64,000 nucleotides of DNA from Methylophilus sp. (lineage in GTDB: Bacteria; Pseudomonadota; Gammaproteobacteria; Burkholderiales; Methylophilaceae): contig JAUYRP010000034.1 of NCBI GenBank assembly GCA_030696695.1, positions 558,001-622,000 of the forward strand, written 5' to 3'. Below the pieces are notes generated by a model that was not told where the DNA came from, did no database searches, and saw only the letters and a list, made by a program, of their open reading frames with translations. Positions 1-9,528 of the stretch are shown here, piece after piece (position 1 is the first letter of the stretch; every line of letters starts with the position of its first letter). The translations under genes and the position numbers were made by a program.

Positions 1-873
1 GCCACGCTCAAAGAAATAGCGGCGATTAAACACGTTGCTAAGGTAATCCACATTCGATAAATGCTTCGCAAATTCCACCGCATCTAACATGTCTAAGTTC
101 TGGTTGATGCGGCATAACAAAATTTCATAATTGAATGGCTTGGCGATGAAATCGTTTGCGCCAGCTTTAAGAAATTTAACGGCTAATCGTGGGTCCGAAG
201 ATGTCGAGATGCCAATAATTAATAGTTGGTCCTTAGGATAAATGGAGCGTACTTTTTGCACAAAAGTAATGCCGTTGATCATCGACATTTGATGGTCCAC
301 CAGTACTAGCTTTACGTCGCCCTGTTGCTCAAGAATATTTAAGGCTTCTAAACCATTAAAAGCTTTAAACACACTGAATTTTTGTAACGACAACTCCCGC
401 CCAATGACAAACTGGGATACCTTTGAGTCATCCACCACCAGCACTTTAATGGACGTGTTTTTATGCACTCTTTGGATGAGTTCGCATATATAGGTAATGC
501 CATCTGATTGACCTTTGACCACATAATCAATGACATGGCGCTTGATCAATTGGTCACGCATTTCGTCCTCGTACTCTGAGACGATTGCGATAACCGGAAT
601 GTTAAATTCTCCTAATAAATCCACCTTTTCAAAGGCGTCAGAATTGAGGTCAATGACACTTGTGATGCTTAAAAAGAAGTGATTGGGTTGCTCTGATAAT
701 AATAATTTTGCGGCTGCTACTGTGTGGACTGTCACCACATTCACACGCAGTTGACTCTCAATTTCTTGCTTGAGCGTGCGTGCATAGAGCTGGTCTTGCT
801 CTAGCACTAAGATATGAAATTGCACAGGCGTTGAAGGGTCGCGCAAAGTTTGGCGAATATGTTTATTCGGCAT
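1..873 (-). CDS. Two-receiver diguanylate cyclase (REC-REC-GGDEF), 3' end outside window
   Basis: Reading from the ATG at 873 toward position 1 gives 291 open codons with no stop, so the gene is cut by the window edge. Residues 12-125 look like a degenerate receiver domain: the phosphoacceptor strand reads FFLSITS, without an aspartate. Residues 140-255 are a normal receiver with the acidic pair in VVDDSK, the phosphoacceptor in LVDHQM and a lysine in IAKPFN. The visible end, DYLSNVFNRRYFFERG, matches the start of a GGDEF domain. The layout resembles PleD-type regulators that make cyclic di-GMP after phosphorylation. The GGDEF motif itself lies outside the window, so catalytic activity cannot be judged. 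It is co-directional with, and 36 bp upstream of, cysG. Confidence 0.85.
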   Translation of the reverse strand, partial: MPNKHIRQTLRDPSTPVQFHILVLEQDQLYARTLKQEIESQLRVNVVTVHTVAAAKLLLSEQPNHFFLSITSVIDLNSDAFEKVDLLGEFNIPVIAIVSEYEDEMRDQLIKRHVIDYVVKGQSDGITYICELIQRVHKNTSIKVLVVDDSKVSQFVIGRELSLQKFSVFKAFNGLEALNILEQQGDVKLVLVDHQMSMINGITFVQKVRSIYPKDQLLIIGISTSSDPRLAVKFLKAGANDFIAKPFNYEILLCRINQNLDMLDAVEFAKHLSNVDYLSNVFNRRYFFERG

Positions 874-909
874 GATGATGACCGTGCTGAAATAGCCGAA
901 TCGTGATGA

Positions 910-2295
910 TTATTCTGGTTGAAACCAATTCAATTTATCTCGTAACAGTACAACTTCGCCAATGATCGTTAAACAGGGCGGTTTCATTTCTGCCAAAGAT
1001 ACTTTTTCAGCGAGGTCTGCCAGCGTTGCTGCTACCACGCGTTGTCGCTGTGTTGTGCCTTGTTGTATAACAGCCGCAGGCATGTTCGTGGATACGCCGC
1101 GTTGGATCAATTGTTGGCAAATGTCTGCTAAACCCACTAATCCCATATAAATCACTACTGTTTGACGTGGGCGAGTCATGGCATCCCAATCCAAATCAAT
1201 GGTGCCGTCTTTTAAATGACCTGTAATAAATAAGCATGCTTGCGCATAATCACGATGGGTAAGCGGAATACCAGCGTAGCTCGATACGCCATTGGCAGCT
1301 GTGATCCCCGGCACCACTTGGAAAGGTACGCCATGTTGCATCAGCGTTTCAATCTCTTCACCGCCACGACCGAATATAAACGGGTCGCCGCCTTTTAAGC
1401 GCAGCACACGTTTACCCTCTAACGCTAATTTAGCAAGTAGCTCGTTAATCTGTTCTTGTGGCATGGTATGTTGATCGCGTGCTTTGCCCACATAGACCAG
1501 TTCTGCATCGCGTCGTACTAACTCCATCACTTCCGGGCTCACTAATTTATCGTACACACACACATCACATTGCTGCATCAAACGCAGCGCGCGGAATGTC
1601 AGTAGATCTGGATCACCTGGCCCACCCCCTACCAAAAACACTTCGCCTTTAGAGGCGGTGCTCGGCGTGTCACTCAGTACATCGCGCAATACTGCACGGG
1701 CGGCCTCTTCTTGACCAGACAATACACGTTCCACCATGGGGCCTTGCAGTACATCTTCCCAAAAGCGCCGCCGCAATTGTGTGGTAGCAAATTTGGCCTT
1801 CACTTGATCGCGAAACTCACCCGCAATCGCCGCAATACGGCCATAGCCAGCAGGTAGCATGGTTTCAATTTTGGTGCGAATGTAGCGTGCAAGTACTGGG
1901 GCATTACCTTCAGATGACACAGCAATCACAACAGGGCTACGGTCAATCACAGAGCCCATGGTAAAGGTGCACAAGTCTGGCGCATCTACCACATTGACAG
2001 GAATATTCAGTGCTTTCGCAGCAATAGACACTGCCACGTTCACAGCCTCGTCATCAGTTGCGGCAATCGCCAAGCACGCGCCAGTCAGTTGCTCTGGGGA
2101 AAATTCTGCGGCTAGATGGCGAATCTTCTGCGCATCGACCATGTCTTGTAGTTCATGACACAATTCGGGGGATACCAACGTAATGTCGGCACTGGCTTTT
2201 AGTAGCATGGTGACTTTGCGTGTAGCGACATCGCCACCACCTATCACCACACAAAGGCGTTGTTGAATATTGAAAAATATAGGTAATGCTTGCAT
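910..2295 (-). CDS. cysG: Siroheme synthase (multifunctional CysG)
   Basis: CysG makes siroheme, the prosthetic group of sulfite and nitrite reductases, from uroporphyrinogen III. The 461-aa protein has the usual full length of the fused enzyme. The N-terminal half (about 1-210) carries the NAD-binding motif [12 protein letters not shown] of the precorrin-2 dehydrogenase/ferrochelatase. The C-terminal half (about 215-455) is the SAM-dependent uroporphyrinogen III methyltransferase, with [12 protein letters not shown] near its start and [15 protein letters not shown] in the middle. It is transcribed away from miaB, with about 87 bp between the two likely starts. No sulfate or nitrite assimilation genes lie next to it here. 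Confidence 0.96.
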   Translation of the reverse strand: MQALPIFFNIQQRLCVVIGGGDVATRKVTMLLKASADITLVSPELCHELQDMVDAQKIRHLAAEFSPEQLTGACLAIAATDDEAVNVAVSIAAKALNIPVNVVDAPDLCTFTMGSVIDRSPVVIAVSSEGNAPVLARYIRTKIETMLPAGYGRIAAIAGEFRDQVKAKFATTQLRRRFWEDVLQGPMVERVLSGQEEAARAVLRDVLSDTPSTASKGEVFLVGGGPGDPDLLTFRALRLMQQCDVCVYDKLVSPEVMELVRRDAELVYVGKARDQHTMPQEQINELLAKLALEGKRVLRLKGGDPFIFGRGGEEIETLMQHGVPFQVVPGITAANGVSSYAGIPLTHRDYAQACLFITGHLKDGTIDLDWDAMTRPRQTVVIYMGLVGLADICQQLIQRGVSTNMPAAVIQQGTTQRQRVVAATLADLAEKVSLAEMKPPCLTIIGEVVLLRDKLNWFQPE

Positions 2296-2382
2296 GGGTG
2301 TTATTTAATATTTGAATGTGCCCATTTTACCTTGCAGTTGGCAAATAAGCTAAAATACTGTTTTAACGGCAGATATTTCCCA

Positions 2383-3705
2383 GTGAGCAAAAGAGTCTTT
2401 ATTAAAACCTTTGGTTGTCAGATGAATGAGTATGACTCATCACGCATGGCCGATATGTTGGCAGCCAGCGAAGGCATGGTAGAAACACAAACGGTAGAAG
2501 ATGCGGATGTGATTTTGCTCAACACTTGCTCGGTGCGCGAAAAAGCAGAAGACAAAGTGTTTAGCCACCTTGGCCGATTTATTCCACTCAAAGAAAAAAA
2601 TCCTAATTTGATCATTGGCGTAGGCGGTTGTGTGGCGTCGCAAGAAGGCGACAATATCATCAAGCGTGCGCCGTATGTCGATGTGGTGTTTGGCCCGCAA
2701 ACCTTGCACCGTCTGCCAGAAATGATTAAACAAAGTCAGGATTCAGGACAGTCTCAAGTCGATATCACGTTTCCAGAAATTGAAAAGTTTGATCATTTGC
2801 CACCACCGCGTGTGGAAGGTGCGACGGCTTTTTTAAGCATTATGGAAGGTTGCAGCAAGTATTGCAGTTTCTGCGTAGTGCCTTATACCCGTGGTGAAGA
2901 GGTCTCTCGTCCATTCGCGGATATTTTGACAGAGGCTGTGCAGTTAGCTGAACAGGGAGTAAGGGAAATTACCTTGCTGGGTCAAAACGTTAACGCGTAT
3001 CGCGCTGAATATGAAGGTGTAGATGCTGATTTAGCGATGCTGATTGAAACGCTGGCAGAAATTCCCCAGATCGGACGTATTCGTTTTACTACCAGTCACC
3101 CCAATGAAATGAATGAGCGTTTGATCGCTTGTTTTGCCAATGTCCCTAAATTGGCAGTGCAATTGCATTTGCCATTGCAGGCCGGTAGCGACCGTGTGTT
3201 GATGGCAATGAAGCGTAACTACACTGCACTACAATATAAAAGCACTATTCGTAAACTAAAAGCCGCAAGCCCCAATCTCACTTTTACCTCTGATTTTATT
3301 GTGGGATTCCCGGGGGAGACAGAGGCTGATTTCAATGCAACAATGAAGCTGATGCAGGACGTTGGTTTTGATTACAGCTTTAGTTTTTTATACAGCCCAA
3401 GGCCTGGCACGCCTGCTTCGTTTATTAAAGACGATACACCGCACGATATTAAGTTAGCGCGTTTAACTAAGTTGCAAACTATCAATGAAGCACAAGGCGA
3501 TGCCATTAGCCGTGCTATGTTAGGTACAGTACAGCGCGTACTTATTGATGGCGTATCATGGAAAGACAGCACTATGCTGGCAGGTAAAACAGATAACAAT
3601 CGTGTGGTCGATATACAGGGAGATGTCTCGTTGATTCATCAATTTGTGCAAGTGAATATCACGGATGTGACCAACCCAAAACGCTTACAAGGCGAGATAG
3701 TATAG
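2383..3705 (+). CDS. miaB: tRNA-2-methylthio-N6-dimethylallyladenosine synthase MiaB
   Basis: Radical-SAM enzyme that methylthiolates i6A37 in tRNAs reading UNN codons. The N-terminal MTTase domain begins [19 protein letters not shown] and holds the auxiliary cluster cysteines. The radical-SAM cysteines are in CSKYCSFC, followed by PYTRG and a C-terminal TRAM domain. I chose the GTG at 2383 (440 aa), because the conserved N-terminus starts there. The longer frame from 2290 adds 31 residues with no family similarity and reaches back over the cysG start codon. No strong ribosome binding site is visible before the GTG. Four bases separate the stop from ybeZ, so the two are co-transcribed. Confidence 0.95.
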   Translation: MSKRVFIKTFGCQMNEYDSSRMADMLAASEGMVETQTVEDADVILLNTCSVREKAEDKVFSHLGRFIPLKEKNPNLIIGVGGCVASQEGDNIIKRAPYVDVVFGPQTLHRLPEMIKQSQDSGQSQVDITFPEIEKFDHLPPPRVEGATAFLSIMEGCSKYCSFCVVPYTRGEEVSRPFADILTEAVQLAEQGVREITLLGQNVNAYRAEYEGVDADLAMLIETLAEIPQIGRIRFTTSHPNEMNERLIACFANVPKLAVQLHLPLQAGSDRVLMAMKRNYTALQYKSTIRKLKAASPNLTFTSDFIVGFPGETEADFNATMKLMQDVGFDYSFSFLYSPRPGTPASFIKDDTPHDIKLARLTKLQTINEAQGDAISRAMLGTVQRVLIDGVSWKDSTMLAGKTDNNRVVDIQGDVSLIHQFVQVNITDVTNPKRLQGEIV

Positions 3706-3709
3706 GACC

Positions 3710-4663
3710 ATGGAAATACAACTGACCCCAGAAGACAATACCCGCCTTGCCAATTTGTGTGGTGCTCTAGATGAGAATATCAAACAAATCGAAACAGCAC
3801 TTGAGGTCAATATCAATCGTCGAGGCAATACGTTCAACCTATCTGGCAAACAAGATAACGTGCGTATTGCTGCACAAATGTTAGAAAATTTTTATGTCCG
3901 CGCCAAAAAACCGATTGGGCTGGAAGATATCCAACTTGGTTTGGTGGAAGTGGACAAGCTCAAGCCAGAAGATGTGACCACTAGCCAAGTCATGCCAGTT
4001 TTGATGACGCGTCGTGGTGACTTACATGGACGCACCCCCAGACAAGTGGCTTATTTGCAGCAAATTCAAGACCACGACATTACCTTTGGCATAGGCCCCG
4101 CGGGTACTGGTAAAACTTATTTGGCAGTGGCCAGCGCAGTGGATGCAATGTCGCGTGACCGCGTGAAAAGAATAGTATTGGTGCGACCAGCAGTGGAAGC
4201 TGGAGAACGCTTGGGTTTTTTACCTGGCGATTTAAACCAAAAAGTAGACCCATACCTACGCCCGTTATATGACGCATTGTATGATTTGGCCGGATATGAC
4301 ACTGTGAATAAAATGTTTGAACGTGGCGCAATTGAAGTCGCGCCATTGGCGTATATGCGTGGCCGTACACTCAATCAAAGCTTTATTATTTTGGATGAAG
4401 CGCAAAATACGACGCCTGAACAAATGAAAATGTTTTTGACGCGTATCGGTTTTGGTACCAAAGCTGTAATTACAGGTGACGTGACGCAAATTGACTTACA
4501 GCGTCATCAAAAAAGTGGCCTAGTGGAAGCGCAAAAAATACTGAAAGATGTGAAAGGCATAGCCATGACACATTTCTTATCGCAAGACGTAGTGCGCCAT
4601 CCACTGGTGCAAAAAATCATCAATGCCTATGAAAACTATGAGCAGAAAACCGCATCAGAATAA
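3710..4663 (+). CDS. ybeZ: PhoH-like ATPase YbeZ
   Basis: A 317-aa PhoH family protein. It has an N-terminal KH-like segment (about 1-90) and a P-loop NTPase domain with Walker A GPAGTGKT at about residue 127 and Walker B-like FIILDEAQNTT near 226. YbeZ acts with the endoribonuclease YbeY in rRNA maturation and RNA quality control; this role is known for the family and inferred here. It follows miaB by four bases. In most proteobacteria ybeY is directly downstream, but here aldolase and fructose bisphosphatase genes lie between them. Confidence 0.93.
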   Translation: MEIQLTPEDNTRLANLCGALDENIKQIETALEVNINRRGNTFNLSGKQDNVRIAAQMLENFYVRAKKPIGLEDIQLGLVEVDKLKPEDVTTSQVMPVLMTRRGDLHGRTPRQVAYLQQIQDHDITFGIGPAGTGKTYLAVASAVDAMSRDRVKRIVLVRPAVEAGERLGFLPGDLNQKVDPYLRPLYDALYDLAGYDTVNKMFERGAIEVAPLAYMRGRTLNQSFIILDEAQNTTPEQMKMFLTRIGFGTKAVITGDVTQIDLQRHQKSGLVEAQKILKDVKGIAMTHFLSQDVVRHPLVQKIINAYENYEQKTASE

Positions 4664-4798
4664 ATAGGGCATGCAGCACGCTATTCAGGCAAAAGGTTTA
4701 ACTGCATGGGTTAAACCCAGCTAATCATCGATATGCCGTTTGTGTATTCACTTTAAGATGATGGTATTACGATGATTGCTTACTAAGAAGAGAACAAT
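4664..4798. other. Intergenic region with an 8-bp inverted repeat
   Basis: Between ybeZ and fba an inverted repeat GGTTTAAC (4695-4702) and GTTAAACC (4710-4717) is separated by 7 bases. No T-run follows on either strand, so it is not a classic terminator. It could be a 3'-end structure or an operator for fba. A purine-rich ribosome binding site (AAGAAGAGAAC) precedes the fba ATG. Confidence 0.4.
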
Positions 4799-5863
4799 AT
4801 GGCACTAGTATCGTTGCGACAATTGTTGGATCACGCTGCCGAGCATCAATATGGACTGGCTGCTTTTAATGTGAATAACATGGAGCAGGTGCACGCTATC
4901 ATGCAGGCGGCCGATGCGGTGAATAGCCCTGTGATTTTGCAAGCCTCCGCAGGGGCAAGAAAATATGCGGGTGAAGCATTTTTAAGGCATTTGGTTTTAG
5001 CGGCCATTGAGTCCTACCCCCATATTCCAGTTGTTATGCATCAAGACCATGGCCATACCCCAGCGGTGTGTATTCAAGCCATGCGCTCTGGCTTTTCCAG
5101 TGTAATGATGGATGGCTCCTTAATGGAAGACGCCAAAACCCCATCGACTTACCAATACAATGTGGATATCACCAAACAAATTGTTGATTTAGCCCATGCT
5201 ATAGGCGTATCTGTCGAAGGTGAGCTTGGTGTGCTTGGCTCACTAGAAACTGGGTTAGCGGGTGAAGAGGATGGCTCAGGGGCTGAGGGTGTGTTGAGTC
5301 ATCAACAATTACTGACAGACCCAGAAGAGGCTGCAGATTTCGTCAAGAAAACAGGTGTAGACGCGCTGGCAATTGCAATCGGCACTTCGCACGGGGCCTA
5401 TAAATTCAAACATCCACCTACTGGACAAACTTTAGCGATTGGCCGGATTAAAGAAATACATGCGCGTATTCCGAACACGCATTTAGTCATGCACGGTTCA
5501 TCGTCTGTGCCGCAAGAATGGTTAAAAATCATCAATGATCACGGTGGTGATATTGGTGAGACTTACGGTGTGCCTGTGGAAGAGATTGTTGAGGGCATCA
5601 AGCATGGTGTGCGTAAGGTGAATATAGATACCGATTTACGCATTGCTTGCACGGGTGCATTACGCCGCTTTTTTGATGAAAACAAAAAAGAGTTTGACCC
5701 AAGAAAATTTTTGCAAGTGAGCACCGCAGCCATGCGTGATTTATGTCAATCACGCTATGAGGCATTTGGCTCTGCTGGAAAAGCTTCACGCATACAACCC
5801 ATTTCATGCGACGCCATGGCTGAGCGCTATAAATCTGGGCAACTCAGTGCAGTTGTCAAGTGA
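4799..5863 (+). CDS. fba: Class II fructose-1,6-bisphosphate aldolase (Calvin-cycle type)
   Basis: Zinc-dependent aldolase that interconverts fructose-1,6-bisphosphate with glyceraldehyde-3-phosphate and dihydroxyacetone phosphate. The 354-aa length fits the subtype called FBA_II_Calvin. Metal-site motifs are visible: HQDHGHT at about 81-87, [12 protein letters not shown] in the middle, the histidine in GTSHGAYK and [10 protein letters not shown]. It has its own 135-bp upstream region and is followed after 16 bp by fbp on the opposite strand. Aldolase next to fructose bisphosphatase suggests a role in gluconeogenesis or in regenerating sugar phosphates for C1 assimilation. The second role is inference based on the presumed methylotrophic family. 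Confidence 0.95.
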   Translation: MALVSLRQLLDHAAEHQYGLAAFNVNNMEQVHAIMQAADAVNSPVILQASAGARKYAGEAFLRHLVLAAIESYPHIPVVMHQDHGHTPAVCIQAMRSGFSSVMMDGSLMEDAKTPSTYQYNVDITKQIVDLAHAIGVSVEGELGVLGSLETGLAGEEDGSGAEGVLSHQQLLTDPEEAADFVKKTGVDALAIAIGTSHGAYKFKHPPTGQTLAIGRIKEIHARIPNTHLVMHGSSSVPQEWLKIINDHGGDIGETYGVPVEEIVEGIKHGVRKVNIDTDLRIACTGALRRFFDENKKEFDPRKFLQVSTAAMRDLCQSRYEAFGSAGKASRIQPISCDAMAERYKSGQLSAVVK

Positions 5864-5879
5864 TGACTAGTACCATTGG

Positions 5880-6884
5880 TTAGCGCTTGGTTTTACTGTG
5901 ATACATTGCAATACGTTCAATCTCATGCTTGCTACCCATCATCACAGGTACACGCTGATGCAACGCACTTGGTACAACCTCTAAAATACGCATACTGCCA
6001 GTCGTAGATAATCCCCCAGCTTGTTCCATGATAAAACTCATGGGGTTGGCTTCATACAGTAAACGCAATTTACCACCTTGTTTTTTGATTTTGCTATCCA
6101 TCGGGTACATAAAGACGCCACCACGTACCAAAATGCGATGGATCTCAGCCACCATCGAAGCCACCCAGCGCATGTTAAAATCTTTTTCACGGTCGCCTTC
6201 TTCACCTTGTAAGCACTCATCAATATAACGTTGTACAGGTGCTTGCCAGAACCTGTAGTTAGACATATTAATCGCAAACTCTTGTGTATCTTCTGCTACC
6301 TTCATGTGTGGGTGAGTCAGATAAAACTCACCTAATTCGCTATCTAGCGTAAACCCATGCACACCCTCGCCCACTGTAAATACAAACATGGTAGAAGTAC
6401 CGTACAAGGCATAACCAGCACAAATTTGTTGTGTGCCAGGTTGTAAAAAGTCGTTGAGAGTGGGACGCGCGGTAGGGCTTTTCAGGATGGAGAAAATCGT
6501 ACCCACAGAAATGTTCACATTGACATTGGATGAGCCATCTAGCGGGTCAAAGAGTAAAAGATATTGTCCATTGGGTGCCAACTCCTCATCAATCTTGATG
6601 GGGTCAGCCATTTCTTCAGATGCCATGCCAGCCACAAAGCCACTGGTTTGGGTGGACTCGCTAAAAATTTCATGGGTGATGACATCTAACGCCTTTTGCA
6701 CTTCTCCCTGCACGTTTTCTGTGCTTAGGCTGTGCATGTTGCCCTCAAGCGCACCGCTATCTATGGCAATAGCAATCTTTTTACAGGCCGCTGTGATGTC
6801 ATTAAGCATGCCGATGATGGCTGTGCGATGTTCACCATGCATGTGTGCGGATAAATAGTCTGCGAATTTGATTTTTTCAGTCAT
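5880..6884 (-). CDS. fbp: Fructose-1,6-bisphosphatase class I
   Basis: Hydrolyses fructose-1,6-bisphosphate to fructose-6-phosphate, the irreversible step of gluconeogenesis. The 334-aa protein has the metal and substrate motif LFDPLDGSSNV at about residues 111-121 and GGVFMYPMDSK near 258, both diagnostic of class I enzymes. A good ribosome binding site (AAGGAAC) precedes the ATG at 6884. It converges on fba with 16 bp between the stops. Being on the minus strand, it breaks the usual ybeZ-ybeY operon. Confidence 0.96.
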   Translation of the reverse strand: MTEKIKFADYLSAHMHGEHRTAIIGMLNDITAACKKIAIAIDSGALEGNMHSLSTENVQGEVQKALDVITHEIFSESTQTSGFVAGMASEEMADPIKIDEELAPNGQYLLLFDPLDGSSNVNVNISVGTIFSILKSPTARPTLNDFLQPGTQQICAGYALYGTSTMFVFTVGEGVHGFTLDSELGEFYLTHPHMKVAEDTQEFAINMSNYRFWQAPVQRYIDECLQGEEGDREKDFNMRWVASMVAEIHRILVRGGVFMYPMDSKIKKQGGKLRLLYEANPMSFIMEQAGGLSTTGSMRILEVVPSALHQRVPVMMGSKHEIERIAMYHSKTKR

Positions 6885-7058
6885 AACTGTTCCTTAAGCT
6901 TGGCGGGCAACTTGTCTCACTGACGCATTATGCCCCTACAACAAAAGAACATGAAATTTTTGTGTCGCTCGAGGTTGAACTGCTCAGTCAAATACCTGAT
7001 GTATCTCGCTAGTAAACCCATTTATAATATAGCCATTCTACTGGTCTCACATTTTTCT

Positions 7059-7505
7059 ATGACTCACGTTTCACTCTCAGTGCAATATGCCACGCATGCA
7101 GATTACTTGCCTACCAAACAGCAATTTTTGCGGTGGGCGCGCGCCGCTGTGCGGGTAGAAACCGAAGTGACCATCCGCGTGGTCGATGCGGATGAAGGAC
7201 GGGATTTGAATAGCGCTTATCGCGGCAAAGATTACGCGACTAACGTACTGACTTTTCCGTTGACAGAAGAACCTCACTTAATGGGCGATATTATTATCTG
7301 TGCGCCAGTACTTGAATCAGAAGCGCATGCACAAAATAAGTCGTTAGAAGCGCATTATGCGCATTTAACGGTGCATGGGGTGTTGCATTTGCACGGATAT
7401 GACCACGAAACGGAGCCGCAGGCGGAGTTAATGGAGTCGCTTGAGGTAACAATTTTACAAAAATTAGGGTATCCTAATCCCTATCTCTTTACACAGGATG
7501 CCTAA
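7059..7505 (+). CDS. ybeY: Endoribonuclease / rRNA maturation factor YbeY
   Basis: Zinc-dependent endoribonuclease needed for 16S rRNA 3'-end maturation. The signature histidine triad is present as HGVLHLHGYDH near the C-terminus. I chose the ATG at 7059 (148 aa), because the product then begins THVSLSVQYAT and has the usual family length. The upstream in-frame ATG at 6930 would add 43 residues of unrelated sequence. A TATAAT-like -10 box at 7023-7028 lies just before this start, which fits an independent promoter now that the gene is separated from ybeZ. The gene is followed after 12 bp by corC. Confidence 0.93.
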   Translation: MTHVSLSVQYATHADYLPTKQQFLRWARAAVRVETEVTIRVVDADEGRDLNSAYRGKDYATNVLTFPLTEEPHLMGDIIICAPVLESEAHAQNKSLEAHYAHLTVHGVLHLHGYDHETEPQAELMESLEVTILQKLGYPNPYLFTQDA

Positions 7506-7517
7506 CCGGCATTTAGC

Positions 7518-8378
7518 ATGGCCAGTGAGTCGGAAAAACCTCAATACAAACCCAGCTTATTAGAACGTTTAAGCCACTTTTTACTACGCGAACCAGAAGA
7601 CCGTGAGCAGTTAGTAGAGCTGTTACACAGCGCCTACGAGAACCATCTGATGGATGGCGATTCCCTAGCGATGATTGAAGGCGTGTTGCAAGTGAGTGAA
7701 ATGCAAGTGCGCGACATCATGATACCGCGCTCGCAAATGGACGTCATTGATATTACCCATCCCCCAGAAACATTTATCCCGCATGTGATAGAAACCGCAC
7801 ACTCGCGTTTCCCTGTCATCGAAGATAATAAAAATGATGTGATTGGCATACTACTTGCTAAAGATTTATTAAGGTATTACGCGGGTGAAGACTTTGATGT
7901 GCGCGATATGTTGCGTCCAGCAGTGTTCATACCTGAATCCAAGCGCTTGAATATCTTGTTGAAAGAGTTTCGTAGTAATCGTAATCACATTGCCATTGTG
8001 GTCGACGAATACGGTGGTGTGGCAGGAATGGTCACCATTGAGGACGTGCTGGAACAAATCGTGGGTGATATTGAAGACGAGTACGATTACGACGAAGATG
8101 AAGACAACATTATTCATCATGCCGATGGACAGTATCGGGTAAAAGCACTCACAGAAATTGCAGACTTTAACGAAGCAATTGGCACGCAACTAAGCGATGA
8201 AGAGTTTTCTACCATTGGTGGTTTAGTGGTCAATAGGTTTGGGCACCTACCAAAGCGTGGTGATGCAGTGAATATTGATAATATCAGGGTGACTGTAGTA
8301 AGGGCGGATAGTAGGCGCTTACATTCTATTCTGGTTGAAATGCTTCCAGAGGAGCCGTATCCAATAGAAGCAACTTAA
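7518..8378 (+). CDS. corC: CBS-domain / CorC-HlyC transporter-associated protein YbeX
   Basis: A 286-aa protein with two CBS domains (about 65-185, including the conserved [10 protein letters not shown]) and a C-terminal CorC/HlyC domain (about 200-280). It lacks the membrane DUF21 domain found in longer relatives. Members have been linked to magnesium and cobalt efflux and, through genetics, to ribosome function together with YbeY and YbeZ. It follows ybeY after 12 bp and is surely co-transcribed. In relatives lnt would follow directly; here a small exported protein and mscL come first. Confidence 0.93.
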   Translation: MASESEKPQYKPSLLERLSHFLLREPEDREQLVELLHSAYENHLMDGDSLAMIEGVLQVSEMQVRDIMIPRSQMDVIDITHPPETFIPHVIETAHSRFPVIEDNKNDVIGILLAKDLLRYYAGEDFDVRDMLRPAVFIPESKRLNILLKEFRSNRNHIAIVVDEYGGVAGMVTIEDVLEQIVGDIEDEYDYDEDEDNIIHHADGQYRVKALTEIADFNEAIGTQLSDEEFSTIGGLVVNRFGHLPKRGDAVNIDNIRVTVVRADSRRLHSILVEMLPEEPYPIEAT

Positions 8379-8465
8379 GACCTCACTGAAATCACCTTGA
8401 TCGCAGTACTGCAGTTGAACTAATTTTAAATTAGATTCTCATAATTTCATCAACAGGAGAACATG

Positions 8466-8867
8466 ATGAAGATTTGGCAAACAGTGGGTGTATTAAGCAT
8501 TGCGTTGAGTGCATTAAATGTGACTGCGGGTGAGATTAAAACTGAACCCATGGTGAGCGAATTGCCAACAGATGAAAAAGCATTTGTGGATGCGGTGGGA
8601 AAGCTCAACAAAGCGAAAATTGTCGAGTTGCTGGGTGAGCCTGCGAAAGCAGAAGATGTGAAGCTGAAAGATTCAGGTAGAGTTGTCGCTTCTATTTGGC
8701 ATTATCATTACATCAATACCGCTGAAAATGGTGAATATTATCAAACAACAGAGTTGGATTTTATTGAAGACAAAGTGAATGTGGTGGTATTTCTAAATAA
8801 TGACGGTAGCGAACAGACGCCAGCTGGTCAGACCTATGAAGTACCGGATGTAAAACCTGAGATGTAG
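8466..8867 (+). CDS. Small exported protein of unknown function
   Basis: About 133 aa with a clear signal peptide (positive start MKIWQ, hydrophobic core, cleavage likely after NVTA). Of two adjacent ATG codons I prefer 8466, because the AGGAG at 8455-8459 is then at normal spacing. The mature part has a GEPAKAEDVK-like loop followed by short beta-type strands (IWHYHYI, TTELDFIEDKVNVVVF). This is loosely reminiscent of small envelope proteins with a SmpA/BLIP-like fold, but I cannot assign a family. An intrinsic terminator follows, so it ends the ybeY-corC transcript. Confidence 0.75.
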   Translation: MKIWQTVGVLSIALSALNVTAGEIKTEPMVSELPTDEKAFVDAVGKLNKAKIVELLGEPAKAEDVKLKDSGRVVASIWHYHYINTAENGEYYQTTELDFIEDKVNVVVFLNNDGSEQTPAGQTYEVPDVKPEM

Positions 8868-8883
8868 TGTTCATTTGCATGCA

Positions 8884-8912
8884 TAAAAAAGGCGCCTTGA
8901 GCGCCTTTTTTA
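8884..8912. terminator. Bidirectional intrinsic terminator
   Basis: A-run, then stem GGCGC / GCGCC with loop CTTGA, then T-run. Symmetric A and T tracts let it end both the exported-protein gene (plus) and mscL (minus). Confidence 0.85.
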
Positions 8913-8935
8913 TTGTGTAGATTTTTATAGCTTGC

Positions 8936-9349
8936 TTATTTTTTAAGCGAGTCACGAATCTCACGCAACAACATAACATCCTCAGGCGTTGCAGCAGGTG
9001 CGGCAGCCGGTTCCGCCTTTTTCAATTTGTTCATGATGCGTACCATTTGGAAAATAATAAATGCCAAGATAATGAAGTTAAGTGCAATGGTAATAAAATT
9101 ACCGTAGGCGAGCACTGCGCCGGCTTTTTTAGCTTCTATCAAAGCTAAGCCTGCTTCTTGACCATTCAATGGAATATACATATTGCTGAAATCTAGTCCA
9201 CCGACTACTGTACTGACAATCGGCATAATCACATCACCCACCAGAGAATCTACAATTTTGCCAAATGCAGCGCCAATAATCACGCCGACTGCCAAATCCA
9301 TCACATTCCCTTTTAACGCAAACTCTTTAAATTCGGACATCATGCTCAC
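8936..9349 (-). CDS. mscL: Large-conductance mechanosensitive channel MscL
   Basis: Forms a homopentameric inner-membrane channel that opens under membrane tension and releases solutes during osmotic downshock. The 137-aa protein has the N-terminal helix [13 protein letters not shown], the first transmembrane helix with [12 protein letters not shown], a periplasmic loop, a second transmembrane helix (about 78-102) and a charged C-terminal helix. A strong GGAGGAG site stands 9 bases before a GTG at 9349. That favours the GTG start over the ATG two codons later. Confidence 0.96.
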   Translation of the reverse strand: MSMMSEFKEFALKGNVMDLAVGVIIGAAFGKIVDSLVGDVIMPIVSTVVGGLDFSNMYIPLNGQEAGLALIEAKKAGAVLAYGNFITIALNFIILAFIIFQMVRIMNKLKKAEPAAAPAATPEDVMLLREIRDSLKK

Positions 9350-9528
9350 AATGTAGCTCCTCCATTAGTATTAGTAGTTAATCAATCCCGTGCAAATGCA
9401 TGGTTAATATAGTCTTGAGTGAATTGCTGTGTCAATCTGATGATCAAAACAATCACAATTTAATTTGTTTGGAATAGCCTGCCAGACGTTACAATCAGAA
9501 CGTTTTTAATCTTAATACATACCTAAGC

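Noticed and set aside
2290-2382. N-terminal extension of MiaB
   Set aside because: Unrelated residues overlapping the cysG start; the conserved start is at the GTG 2383.
6433-6858. 141-codon frame on the plus strand inside fbp
   Set aside because: fbp on the other strand has all family motifs; this frame has none.
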